Made by a program: the position numbers and the translations under genes
Shown here: piece after piece, positions 1 through 22,088 of the stretch
How the letters are laid out: every line of letters begins with the position of its first letter
How positions within the stretch are numbered: position 1 is the first letter of the stretch
From: Seriola aureovittata
Taxonomy: Eukaryota; Chordata; Actinopteri; Carangiformes; Carangidae
DNA length: 64,000 nt
Direction of reading: 5' to 3'
Assembly: GCF_021018895.1 (NCBI RefSeq)
Contig: NC_079375.1
Location: 16,395,992-16,459,991 of the forward strand
The notes under the pieces: generated by a model
The model's input: the letters and a program-made list of their open reading frames with translations, nothing else
Database searches by the model: none
Told to the model about the DNA's origin: nothing

Positions 1-273
1 CTGAATGATACTGTAATAAGTCTCCTTGGTCCTGTGGTATTAGCAGTATGCCAGAGTGGAGGATGATACTCCTGGCTTATGTGGGCTATGTTAAGTTTTG
101 GCAAATCATCTTAATGGAAATCAGAAATGTTTATTGATGTGTTTATACTATGGATGGTGATATATACATCTTTTCCAGTACAATATATGTGTATATATAC
201 ATATAGTCGTTTCTATTGACTGATTCTTTAACTTAATCTACATCTCTCAACTTCTTTCATGCTCTCTCTTCAG

Positions 274-3200
274 GTTTAAAGGGCTCCCTCCAGAGGATGC
301 AACTCGAGTATGTGGATGTGGTTTTTGCCAACCGGCCAGACAGCAACACTCCCATGGAGGGTGAGTGAGCGCAGGCCAGATACCGGAGGGGCTGGTGGAG
401 GGTTAGGGCAGGGACAATTCATGTTGTTCTGTAACATGAGAAGGTGAGAAATACTGACAAGACCGCTGCCCTCATCAGCCTGGCGACCTTTGCCTTTGAC
501 CAAAGGGGTTTGTCACTGTGGCAAAGTGTGTGTGTGTCTCACACGCACACATGCACATTTCAAGTACAATCTTGCCACATTTCTCGTCCTCTATTTTAGA
601 CTACCAGTCTCCCTCTCTTTCTCTCTGTCTCTGTGGGATCGCTAGTCTCCGCAGGGTCTCTGAGCTGCACCCGCTCGCAGCCCTCCCTGTTCTTCAGAAG
701 CAGGATTATCTGGCCCCCCTCAGGGGATGCTGGTGTATTTTTGGGCTGGTCTCACTAGATACAAGTCCTACTGTGCGCTCTGTTCCTTCAACACTGTAGT
801 GCTGCCTTTCCCACACATCTACCTTATGTCACCATTTATTCCTTTCACACATTTCCAGCTTCTTCCTCAATTACTCCCTGGTGGAGTGGCCACTACAGAT
901 ACTCAGGCCCCTCTTCTGTCCTTCCACACAAACCCTCATCCACAGGTAGTGTCTGACTGAAAGGCTGGAGTCCCATTGGTCTCACTAAAATATTTTCCAG
1001 TCTTTCCCCTTTGCCCCTCATGCTTCCTCCCTTGCGAGCCAGCACAGTGTGGGAGGCCAATCTGTCATACTTATCATTCCAGCGGCCTCGCTGTCACTGG
1101 TGGTACTGGTGAGTGGCAGACAGACCCTACGGCCTGCTCCATCAAAGCTTCTTGTGAGCTGTCTGTGCAGACAACTATTGACAACTGATGTCGAGAAATC
1201 TAATCTGATCGACAGATTGATTGATGAAGACTCTGACAGGGTAATAGAAACTGAACAGAGAGACATGTCCGATTGAAAACAGACCAAGATCAATATAAAT
1301 ATAGATAGGCTGAATGTGTTGTGCTTTCAGCAGCACTGCAACACAGTGGGCCCATTAATCAGTGTAAAACATTGTGCATGCTTGCTTCATCCTTCATTAC
1401 TGTGGAGCAATGCCACTGTCATAAATCATTGCGTAGAGGGTCAGTCACTCTTAACAACTTCAAGGAGTGGGACTGCATGCACTGACAGACACACAAAACT
1501 GTGTATCCTCGTGCATAAGCACTGTAATTGTTTCCTAAATAGCTTCTCTTGGGAATGGAGGAGCAGTGCTAACATGCAAAAAAAAAGTGAGACCTCTTCA
1601 TCTCTGTGGGCATTTGCAGTACGTAGGACTCGTTATGCACATGCCTAAGGTATTGATTCACACACCCACGTGTTCCTGAAGCTTAAACAGGATTAACAGC
1701 ATCAATAACACGCACAAAAAAGCACTCAAGTTCCAAATGTGTTTTCGAAACGAGAACGTTGAGCAGACTAACAGGTGTGCCTCATGCATATGTGCAGAAT
1801 TTGCATTTGTATTTTGTTTTTGTTGTGACTTTAACTGCTTCCGACTTTGTGTGAGACAACTTGTGTCCCCTTGAGGACAAAAAAAGTGATGTCATTGCTG
1901 CAGAGTCTGTCTTTGTTACCATCACTGCTTTCTTTCTCCCATCCACTCCTCCTTCTCTGTGCCCCCCCCCCCCAGCCCACCCCACCCCCAACCCCCACCC
2001 ACCTACTTGTTTTCTTGAGTTGCCTTGTGCGTAAGTGTGTGTGTGTGTGTGCCTGTTTTTTTGGCGTGTACTCAGTCTAATAGCAGGAACAGGCCCAAGT
2101 TGTGTCACTAATATCCAACTTCCTCCTTGCCTTGCCTGGCTCTGACTCCCCTTTCATTTCCCCTGCTGCTCTTTACTATTGCAGCTGTCGCTTATAGTGA
2201 TGACACTATAAAGAAGTTTTCCTTGAAGGGGTTGAAGGCCAGTCTGGCTTTTCATCTAACATGTCGCCAAAAAGTGTAGTAAAATACTCACTTTATAGAA
2301 AATATGATGAGACTGTGCCTAAAGGAGAAGCATCTGTGCTGTAGTAAATTTGCTGTTTTAATAGGCATGCTGTAGCCTGCAGAGTCACAGCACAATGTTT
2401 CTATCCAGTCATTCAGCATAATTTTTTATTTGACAGAGCAATATCAAGCAAATTGAATCCATTCAGTCGAGTGAATTTGAAAATCCCCCAGACAGAGTGA
2501 AGAAAGAAAAGGATAGGCAGAGGGAAAGAGCAGACATGGCATCAATAAATAGACTTTGCCATAATCCATCCAACCTAGGGGTTTTCACTGGAGATCAAAT
2601 GAAATGGGACTGCCACAGGATATAGAACTCAAACCACAGCCATCCACTCATGACATTCCTTCAAATTCCATGGTATCACTCACCTCTGTCCTCACATGTT
2701 AAGCACAATTAGCACAGCATGCAGGATGATCTCACACACTTGGTACTTCAGTACTTGTCTTCATTTTGGCTGCACAATTGAAACCGTCTTTCCCATGATC
2801 ATAGGACAAAGACGGGGCCTCATGAGCCACTGAAAATCTCCCATGATGTGACATATTGATCATCACAGTATGTGTATGCATGAGAAGGATAAACATTAGC
2901 TTCAAAATGAGCACCAGCTCCCAGTAAAGCAGCACTCACAAAGGTACCTAAACCTCCACATAGACATCTGTGCAGACAAATATGGATATCAGTGTGTGTT
3001 GTTTGCTTTTTTCCACTTCTCTTGCTGCACTCTGCAGAAGGGCGCTGTGATGCCTGCTGGCTGAAGTTGACTAAATTTTCCAGACTCAGTTGCGTATTGC
3101 TGTGAGAAGGCTCAAGGATGGGCTGATATTGGCCAGCAGCCAGGCAGTTGGCAAATTTGCAATAGTGAGCCTCATGCATTGAATACACACATTTTACAGA

Positions 3201-6200
3201 ATTTTACCCATATTTCATGCATGTGCTCACATGAAAACAGTTTCAGGCTCATAAGCTAACTTGCTAATACTTGTAGTTACACGTTTCCTGTTAGATATGA
3301 GAGTGGTAGGGAATTCTCATCTATATTGTACAGCTATCTCATTATAAAACAGTACATGTTGCACAAACATGCACACGTTGCCATGTGCATGCGCCCACAA
3401 CTTCACCCACATCATTACCCTACTTGAAAAGTTGCTGTGGGTTTTTATGAGTGGGGTGTTGATGGTGTTCGATGGTTATCACAGCCGCGCGCTACGCTCG
3501 GTGCGCCGTCTGTTGTTGGAGTTGGTGACTCACTACGGCCTTGTGGAAAGAGACTTTATGTTAAGACTAGCATGGATGTAGCTGTGAATCAACTTGTGAT
3601 CTTTCTCTCCCGGCATTGAGGTGGATTATTCATATATTCACAAACTCCTGTGAACTGTGTATGCCTCTAAGGTTCCTACTTGGTTCACAGTTTTTCCCAC
3701 TGTCCTTACATCCCTGCAAATCCCTCACTCCCTCCCTCCCTTTCAGAGCAGATGTACTGTTATTCCTCTACCCTCCCACCTGCTTCACCCACACGCACAC
3801 TTGCTCTCTGTCTCTCACTGAGCTACATTTTAGTCCAGAGAGAGAGAACTACTGATGAAAAGGAATCACTCTTTTTTTAATCACACTCTGCTGTGGTCTC
3901 ATCTCGTCACCCTCATTTTCACTCTCCCCGCTTCATATTTTGCACCCAGAATTTACATTGTTCAAATGAAGCAGATGTTTCATTAATGTACTTTAAGCAC
4001 AAATTACAAGCTGAAGCAAGCAATTACAGACTAACGCAATCACATAAATTACTTTATCACCTTGTTGTTTTCTTCTATAATTAAAAAGTTTGTGCACAAC
4101 CATCAACAGACACACATTCAAAATAATTGTAAAATAATTGCTGTATTTCCTCCTCCTGTTGGAGATGTCTGGTTAAAAACTCGTTTGAGAAAGAAGTTCA
4201 CAGTAGTTTTATGAAACACAATATAGCTTATCCGCTATTCCACCCACTGTTACTTCCCTGCTGCATCCTAATGCACAAATGCACAAACCATTAAAGACCA
4301 CTGTGGCTGATTTCAGCCCCTTCAGTGGTAAATTACTATGGTTTGTTCGACTACACGAGCAACATTCTGCCAAGGTTGGCTGAGTCTTTTCATTTAACCC
4401 CTGCAGCATTTGGCCACATTAATTAGTTTGACCCTGGTAAACAATTTCTGCATACACATGAGTTTAAATGGAGGTGAGCCTTTGTCACAGTCAGGCTGAG
4501 TACATTCCAAGGATCAGGGCTGTTTTTACTTTCCTGAAGGTAGCCATTTTACTAAAGCCTTGTTTTTTAACTTTTTTTCCCAAAGTTGTCTTTCAATTTT
4601 TGTCAAGAATTTCCTTTTACTCTCTGATGATCTAAATCCCTTGTAATGTATTTTTGTGACTATAACGTCAAAATAATATAAGATTCTACAATTCAAACTT
4701 AATGTCAGTAGAGTTTTAAAAATTGTCCTCCTGTATATTATATAAAAGTTGAAATTGTGGCGCCATCCGCTGTTCAATTATTGACAATGTATCTGCTCTG
4801 TAATATTGATGATGATACTATAATTTTTACAGAGATAGTGAGAGCGATGACACATGTGATCAACCAGGGGATGGCCATGTACTGGGGGACATCACGGTGG
4901 TCTGCCATGGAGATCATGGTGAGTAATGGAAAAGTCTTTGTTCATCTCGTCACAAACAACATGAGATAAAGACTCACTTTGCTATTGATATTAATATTTA
5001 TTAATTTTTGTCTATTCCTTTGTTGATCACATTGTTGGAACATTTAATATTTAATACCATAAAACAGATATGTGCTGTCTAAGTTACCACTACAAAGCAA
5101 ATACAAAGTCAGACATTTTCCTGAATGATTTCAGAATATAGGAAAATGCATCTTCTGTTTATCATGATATCCATTTTGCCATCACAACTGAAGCTATCAC
5201 AAGTGTAAAAGACATGTTCTTTATAGTGTAGAAGGAGACAGTGAACAATACTTTAACAATAATTGCCATACGTAAGAAGTGAGTAAAAAAAAAGACGAAA
5301 ATCTTTGAGCATAAAGGTCAGTGTTTACGTCTGTTTCCTAATCTCTTAAACATGTCTCCCCTTTCTTTTGATTCCCTCTTCGCATTCAATCAGGAGGCAT
5401 ACTCTGTGGCCAGGCAGTTTAATCTAATTCCACCTGTATGTGAGCAGGCTGAGTATCATTTCTTCCAGAGGGAGAAAGTGGAAACTCAGCTGCCAGAGCT
5501 GTACCATAAGATAGGTAAGTGTTTTCTTTTTTGAAAAGGATTTAGGGCTGTGAGAGATTTTGTATCCTATTGCTCAGTGGTCATTTTTCTATCCCAGGTG
5601 TGGGTGTGGTCTCTTGGTCCCCTCTGGCCTGTGGAATCATCACTGGAAAGTATGAGAACGGCGTCCCAGAATCCTCCAGGGCCTCGATGAAGGTACAAAT
5701 TGAATTTCATCAGACCATCTGTCTAGTGCCATATGTTCAAACTCTGTCATTCATATATCCAGCTACCACAACCACATAACATAAGTTGTTTTCACCTGAT
5801 TCTGAGGTATAATTCTAATTCTTCCACTTTTACTGTCCCTCTAGCCATACCAGTGGTTGAGGGAGAAAATAATGAGTGAAGATGGGAGAAAACAACAAGC
5901 AAAGCTAAAGGAACTGGCTCATATCTCTGAGAAGCTTGGATGTACTTTGCCACAGCTAGCCATAGGTAAGGGACAACATAAACATCCTATTACCCTCAAG
6001 CCTGCCATGATACCACAATAGCTACTTTAAAAACTACTCCTACCCCTGATCTTTAGCCTGGTGCCTGAGGAACGAGGGAGTGAGCTCAGTGCTGCTGGGA
6101 TCCTCCAATCCGAGTCAGCTAACAGAGAATCTGGGAGCCATTCAGGTATAAAGACCATTTCCAAGGCCTGAGTAATACCAGATAATCGTGTCATTACGTG

Positions 6201-6343
6201 GTCTGGTCAAACAGCACTGATTATGACGTCTTCCTTTGTTTTGTGCACTACAGGTAATTCCAAAGATGACAGCAGGCATTGCCTCAGAGGTTGATCATAT
6301 TCTGGGAAATCGTCCGCACAGTAAAAGGGACTACCACCATTAG
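274..6343 (+). CDS. kcnab1: Voltage-gated K+ channel beta subunit (Kv-beta-1-like), 3' seven exons, 5' partial
   Basis: This is the C-terminal ~229 residues of a Kv-channel beta subunit, a cytoplasmic aldo-keto-reductase-fold protein that docks on Kv1 tetramers and tunes inactivation and trafficking. Exons are 274-360, 4833-4918, 5394-5514, 5598-5692, 5845-5965, 6057-6145 and 6254-6343 (TAG). All have AG/GT borders and phases that join without a break. Residues known in the family to line the NADPH pocket are visible: Asn in VFANRPD, Ser-Arg in GTSRWSAME, Gln in [10 protein letters not shown], the WSPLACG loop, and Glu-Asn in TENLGAI. The tail LGAIQVIPKMT with NRPHSKRDY is closer to remembered KCNAB1 (GAIQVLPKMT) than to KCNAB2 or KCNAB3, so the paralogue call is likely but not certain. 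Fish may carry a and b copies. The N-terminal inactivation domain and the catalytic Tyr/Lys lie outside the window. Confidence 0.93.
361..4832 (+). other. kcnab1 intron (4.5 kb), no gene seen
   Basis: The intron lies between the exon ending CCCATGGAGG and the exon starting after TTTTTACAG. It contains a C-rich tract at 1962-2002 (G-quadruplex-prone on the minus strand) and short GT runs near 2034-2051. No open frame here has both splice borders and recognisable protein similarity. Confidence 0.6.
1962..2002 (+). repeat. C-rich tract, G-quadruplex-prone on minus strand
   Basis: A run of twelve C is followed by CCCACCCCACCCCCAACCCCC, giving more than four runs of three or more G on the opposite strand. 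In the kcnab1 intron. Confidence 0.7.
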
Positions 6344-7590
6344 AATGAACCCGCCTCCCCTTTTAGTGAACTATGCTCCAAAAGCTTATCAAAGCTCACT
6401 TTTCACAGCCATGGCACCATAAATGCGTGCCCAACTTTGCTCCTGTGCGCGTATGATTGTGTGTGTGACTGTGTAAAGTGTTCTGCTTGGCTCCTTGTCT
6501 GTATGAAGATCAACCGGTACTCATTATTGTGAAGTGAGTTACTTGACAAAGCATGCATGCTTTAGCTATAGCAGCCAGCCACTGGACTCAGTCTGAACAA
6601 CAGTTAATGGATCCAGCAAGATGATTTCTGGAGTGAAAGCCTCCTACACTCCAACAAACTGTGCAAAAGTTGCTGAACCACAAATTCAAAGAAGCAAAAG
6701 ATTACATTATTATGAAATAAATCTTGCTCAAATTACTTCTGTAAGCATGGGTATTGATGCATTCAGTGAAGAAAACATTAGAGGCGCTTACTGCTGCAAA
6801 AAGCACCACATAAGTTCATGGCAGTGCAGTAAGTACACAATAAAAAGATGATCTGTATCAAAATGTACCCAATGTTCTAGAAATCTACCTTACTAGATGT
6901 TTGTGATGTAAAAGACAAAAAACAAAACAATAATGACGTGTGTAATTGGGCCTGGTCTAGGCAGACTGGATGATATGCTAACATTACAGGTGGAGCTGAC
7001 CTGTCAACGTGATGAATCGTTTCAGTATTGGATGAACTGAAATTCTGCTCACAATGTTGTTGCATATACCAAGAGAGCTAAATTAAGCTAAAATATGTTT
7101 CAAAAATCTGTACTGACTGTTATATATTTTCCTTATTAAGCAGCTATGTCAGAATGAGCTTTTCATCTCTGTGTTTTTTTTTTTTCACTCATGCAAAAGT
7201 ACAGCGTAGTGTGCTCTCCTCTTGTGCCCCTTCAACCACTTTTAATTTGGACTGTCAGTGATGATGATGTCTGATTCATTTGATTTCCGTCTATGTTGTG
7301 GCTAAAAGGTTTGTCTTGTCACAGTTGATCCTCTCAAGGGGGAGCTTGTGGATTTAACAAACAAAGCCATGTAGCTAATGAAGGGACTCAGTAGAAAAAA
7401 ACACACACACACAAACCATATGGACCCCTGCAGCCATTGCACCTGGAACACATTGAATTCTTACCCAACTTCTCCCAGATGCCAGTTTTACATAATGAGA
7501 TTATCTTTGTTATGTTCTGTCTGTTCAAACGTGTTTTGGTGTTGTTCATTTTATCTGTACATAAAAATAAAGAGCTTATAATTCTCATGT
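6344..7590 (+). other. kcnab1: kcnab1 3' UTR with two poly(A) signals
   Basis: No reading frame of interest follows the TAG at 6343. AATAAA hexamers occur at 6839-6844 and 7566-7571. The second is the likelier main end, because sequence beyond it turns AT-rich and then into the next promoter. The UTR limits are inferred and not fixed by any transcript. Confidence 0.5.
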
Positions 7591-7926
7591 GATATGTTTT
7601 AAAACTCTATAGTAATTTTTTATTAATGCTATGGATGCCTTCTTTTTTTTAACCCAGTAAAATAAATTAAATTATATAGCCTAGCTAAGGTAGACTTATT
7701 GTTTGCTCAGTTAGACTGTAAACCCCAGTAAAAGGAAAAAAAAAAAAAGTCTGTGACTTTTTAAACATTTTGGGGTAGTTACTGTTGTTTGGTGTTGGGG
7801 TTCGACCATTTTTGCTGTTTCTTAATAAAATAATGCGTGAGTTATTTATTTGACATGTGAAAAATGCTTACATTTGAGACATTTTACTTATTTATTTTAT
7901 CGTATTTTATTTGCTTTTGTGACTTT

Positions 7927-8160
7927 GTTTCCATGGCAACAGAGGTGGGCGTTTCCGGTAAATTATCCAATAAGGTTTTCCTGCTTGGAAGCGTGATATT
8001 TGATTGGCTACAGACGACTTTGTCGAATCGTCTACTCGGCTGGCGCTTGAAACCCGCGGTTTACAAAAACTACAGCTGGACGAAGTGAAGTCATCGCAAA
8101 AATCTGTTTTTATTCAAGGTTGACCGGTTCCAATGATGTCGAAATTGTGCTGATGCTGCG
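7927..8160 (+). promoter_or_regulatory. pask: pask promoter and 5' noncoding exon region
   Basis: The stretch before pask holds an RFX X-box-like palindrome GTTTCCATGGCAAC (7927-7940), a CCAAT box (7967-7971) and an inverted CCAAT box, ATTGG (8003-8007). A donor-like GCG|GTAAGG at 8160/8161 and an acceptor-like TTGTCAG ending at 8582 suggest a noncoding first exon ending at 8160, followed by a second exon carrying the ATG at 8606. The transcription start is not determined. There is no TATA box, which fits a broadly expressed CCAAT-type promoter. Confidence 0.5.
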
Positions 8161-8605
8161 GTAAGGTCAACTCTTAATAAAGTCGTTCAAAACTGCAGCG
8201 GCAAACCCTGTTACTTCAGAGCCAAACAGTACGGCGGCGTTTGTTTGTGGTAACGTTAGCAGTAACATTAGCAGATGGCTAGCTAGCCCGGTAGCGCAGG
8301 GGGGGGTAACGTTACCTTGTCAACTAGCGTCAACTGAAACTGCTGTGGCCATTACCTGCCCTAACAGCTTGGAAATACAATCCTCACAGGACCTTTCTAC
8401 GACTCAAGGTGTGTGTTCTGTCGGACTTCATTTTCAAATCACACGCTAGTACCTGAGCAACTTAAAGGTATTCAATAAAGCTATATCAATATTAGCTAAG
8501 TCTGCTTTAATAAGCTAATCCGTCACTTGTATACTAATATTGCAATGTCGGAGCCTATTAACGGTCTCTATATCATTGTCAGTACTAGCTGGATAACAAA
8601 CAGCA

Positions 8606-18425
<9,820 letters not shown>

Positions 18426-19580
18426 AGACTGAATTAAAAGGAATGATGAAAACATTTTATCTGCAACAGTGCAAAGAGGACATGAAATGCAAAATAAGAA
18501 AAGGGATATTTGTTTTAGTCCAAGGCCATAATCATAACAGACAAATGTACCTTTTTGCTTTATGAAGTATACACAGTTTGCTACCAAGTGTAATGAGCAT
18601 CATTGCCAAGCTGTTGGGTAGTCGTGGAAATAGAGTATTTGTGATATCAGAGTGCTACACAAGAATGCAAAAACATCATCATGAAGATACTAGCAGTTTT
18701 CCTTTTTATTTAATCTATTTTATTTATTCTTTACATTTAGGAAATATTTGAATGATCAAAATCATAGTAATCATTTATAGGGATCCAGCGTTGCCACCAA
18801 AATCCACAGGTGACCACAGCCATGAGTTGTTTACCTCAGAGAAACCACACAGAAAACTTGTTGATTCACAAAGATAAATCTTTTCCTGTTTACCTGTTTT
18901 CTGTTCATGATTTTAATCTCAAATAGTTTGATTATAAATTGTAAGTATATTTACAATATTTTATCTATTTATTTTTATACATCAATAAATATTTTACCAC
19001 AAACTTGCTCTTTTTATATTTTCCAAGTTATTATTGAGGAATTGACTGTAGTCAAGTTGTCATGCAAACATTGTGAATATATTTGAATTTTAAAACATTT
19101 ATGCAGCCAATAAGCAGCACTTTTTTACATTGTCTTTCAAATCAGCTGACACAAATAACTTCATTTTCATTTTTCATCAGATTTTATTTGTAAGCTAAGC
19201 AAGTAAGCTTGCCTATACCTATACCTAATATCAACATAAGTGAAAACACTTAACAGCATGATCTGTCATTTTAACAAATGAATTGCAGTTATTTTCATAT
19301 ATAGAAATATTCAATAGGTCAGTTATTTCATAATGAATTATCTGCATTAACTGTAAAATAAATTGCCTAAACAGTCTTATTTGAAAAAACAGGCCGCCTG
19401 AATAGTACCTTTAATTCCAGCCTGGCAGTGTACACTGTTTGTAGTGTTTTTATATATTATAAAGTGTTACTCTATAAAACTCAGTGAAGACACCTAGGCT
19501 ATAAGGCTAGAGCGGAACCTTCGTCCTCTATTCCCTACGTTAAAGCTGAGGGGACGGAACTATAAGTGCGACGGACAAGC
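18426..19580 (+). other. pask 3' UTR and pask-mterf4 intergenic spacer
   Basis: Sequence after the TAA of pask is AT-rich, with AATAAA at 18984-18989 as the likely polyadenylation signal. The spacer to the next ATG is only 1.15 kb, so the mterf4 promoter must lie within roughly 19480-19580, where base composition becomes more GC-rich. No TATA box was seen. PASK and MTERF4 are also neighbours in human (recalled). Confidence 0.5.
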
Positions 19581-22003
19581 ATGGGAATCGCCGTGGCAGC
19601 GCGTCAGGTGAACCAGAAAGCCACAAAATATCTTTTTTATTCCACATTCAGACACTAAACGTGTTAGTTAACCGTAATGAGTCGCATACTTCAAAGATTT
19701 AGTTGAAACGACTGTCAGAATTTGCCATACAGCTGATTAACTCCCGCTATAACCTTAATGTTTGCTAACTTGAGCTAACGGATGTACAGCTAAGGTCGCA
19801 ACTCTCTTCTGTTAACTTCTCCTCTGTAATTGCTTTGCATCCAAGTGACCTTTGTCCTGATCTGAGTATTCAACATATTTCATCAATAGGAGTTAAATCG
19901 TTGACTAATGACAATGTGTTAAATGTGTTGTTTTCTTTTCTACAGGTTCTCCGGTGGACTGTGAGGACTGCCGCCTCCTCTCCGCTCGGCCCACTTAATT
20001 TGGGGAGATGCCACCTCCAGCCTCAATGCGTCGGTTGCGGATTGTTCTGTTCCTCCACCAGTCGGAGTAGTCGGCAGTCACCGCAACACAACTATAAACT
20101 TAACCATGTGTCAGAGAAGCCAGCCACAGAGCTGTCACTGCAATCTTTGGTCGATATGGGATTCACAGACACCCAGGCAGAGCAGATATATGAGGCTGTG
20201 TGCAAAGTCAGAGGTGGAAGTGCTGCTAAACATGCTCTGTCAACTCTCGCAGCTCTGTTTGTCTTGGGACTCAGTCCATCCAGTGTGTTGAAGCTGCTGC
20301 AGAAATGTCCTCAACTCTACACTGTCAAGGAATCACAGCTTCAACAGCGCATAGAAAACCTGCGGAAACTGGGTTTAGTTGAAGGTGAGATCATCATTTT
20401 CCTGCAGCACAGTTTATTCCAACATTGTTGAGGCATTTCCTTAGGTCAAAGCAGTTCATGCCCAGAGTACTGAATATGTACTGGATGACCCAAATATTAA
20501 GGCATTATTTTAACCTTATATCTCCCCATAGGCAGTCTTCAGAGAGTGGTGGCCTATTACCCCCAGATCCTGACTGTGCCCATGAAGACAGTAAAGACAG
20601 TGGTGGCGTTTCTCAGAGAGAAGTGCTTGTTTACTGTCCAGCAGGTTACAGACATCCTCAGAGACAGTCCGGCCATAGTACTGGAGGATCTGGGTCAGCT
20701 GGAGTACAAGTTTCAGGTCAGCAAGTAAACCAAACAAGAAAGGATTGGGACAGTGCTAAAGCAATAATGTTTATTAATAGATCAATGGAATAGTTCTGAT
20801 AATTGTTTTAGTCATCTATGAAACAAATTAATAGCAAACAAATATGATGATTTTTAATTTTTTCTGTTGGGCATTTTTCATAACATTTTAAACAATAAAT
20901 GCTTAAACGATGAATAACAAAAAAACATATTAATTTCTGATAATGAAAGTTTTTAGTTCTAGGCCAGGACACAGTTCCCATGGTAAAGTGCTTTTGTCAT
21001 GTTAACAGATGCAGATTTATTGGCTTCCTCAAACCAAGGCCATGTTGTCTTTTACAACCACCACTGTGGTTGTAAAAACACCCTTGCAGAGGGCTTTCTG
21101 GTCACATAGGCTGGGTCCCAGGTTCAAGGAATTTTCATTTCATTTTTTATTTATTTATTCATTTATTTTTTGGTACATCACATGTTATTGTTTTTCTCTT
21201 AAAAGGAAATTATACAATACTACCACCATCCACAGTTTGGTTTCAGCTGCCTCCACTGCCTTGCAGTATTGCTTTACATGCCAAAATCAAGTGCTTTTTA
21301 GACTGCATACTGACTTGTGTTTTTTTCCCCCCAGTGTGAGCACACTGCATTCTCAGAACCTGTTTAGATTCTGTATGGAAACAGTGAACGACTGTAGTGC
21401 TCCCTCTGGTGGCTAAATGTGAACTCCACAGCCAAGAGGCATCAGTGGTTGTGAACAGATTACAGTATTGTGTTAGCAAGTGTATGACTTTGAGGTCTCT
21501 GCAGAATGGAACCTCCCATTTAGCCTTTGATGTGATCTGTATTATATCCAGCTTTATTGTAGCTCTAAAATGTCAGTTGTAATAGTATATATTATTTATC
21601 CATCTTTCCACAGTACGTCTACTTTCGAATGGGTGTCAAGCAGGCGGAGATGGTGAAGTCCAGGTTGTTCCGTTTCACTCTAGAGGATGTTCGCTGTCGA
21701 CACTGTTTTCTGGAGCGCAGGGGTCTGTACCAAACCCCAGACAAGAAAGGACGGACGACCATCGCCAACCCTATACTGGACAGCATCCTCAGTGCTAACC
21801 AGGACACTTTCCTCACAGCGGTTGCAAAGGCGTCACCAGAGGAGTATGAAGTCTTTCAGAGACTTATAGCAAGAGAATGGCAGGGACAGGAGGAGTATGG
21901 CATCATTGAAGCTGATAGTGATGATTATGATGAAGAAGAGGAGGATGAAGAAGATGAGGAGACTGGAGGCAAGGCTGGATACAGGAAGAGAAGAAACAAA
22001 TGA
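19581..22003 (+). CDS. mterf4: Mitochondrial transcription termination factor 4
   Basis: MTERF4 partners the rRNA methyltransferase NSUN4 and is needed for assembly of the large mitochondrial ribosomal subunit (family knowledge). Four exons, 19581-19607, 19946-20384, 20532-20716 and 21614-22003 (TGA), join in phase to a ~346-residue protein. The 9-codon first exon followed by exon 2 reads MGIAVAARQVLRWTVRTAA, an arginine-rich, acid-free start typical of a mitochondrial targeting peptide. It resembles the remembered human start with its shared RQVL. mTERF helical repeats follow, including the near-identical blocks KCLFTVQQVT, LGQLEYKFQ and YFRMG, and then YQTPDKKG. The C-terminus is a Glu/Asp tract as in human, ending in basic residues. 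The start was chosen because a later Met would lose the presequence. A poly(A) signal AATAAA lies at 22083-22088. Confidence 0.93.
21050..21077. repeat. Perfect 12-bp inverted repeat in mterf4 intron 3
   Basis: Arms TTTTACAACCAC and GTGGTTGTAAAA are separated by four bases (CACT). Transcribed from either strand this would fold into a 12-bp hairpin. No flanking features of a tRNA, miRNA precursor or terminator are evident, so its role is unknown. Confidence 0.75.
21396..21413 (-). promoter_or_regulatory. CTCF-like motif
   Basis: Plus-strand AGTGCTCCCTCTGGTGGC is the reverse complement of GCCACCAGAGGGAGCACT, one mismatch from the CTCF core CCASYAGRKGGC. In mterf4 intron 3. Motif only. Confidence 0.4.
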
Positions 22004-22088
22004 CAGTTGGGTAGGGACTGAGAGAATTGAAAATGATTTCAACAGAAAATTATGTGATTACATGTCTGATGGTAATTGAAACAATAAA

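Noticed and set aside
21105..21135. tRNA B-box-like GGTTCAAGG
   Set aside because: No matching A box or cloverleaf, and the B-box match is partial. Not a tRNA, and SINE origin cannot be shown.
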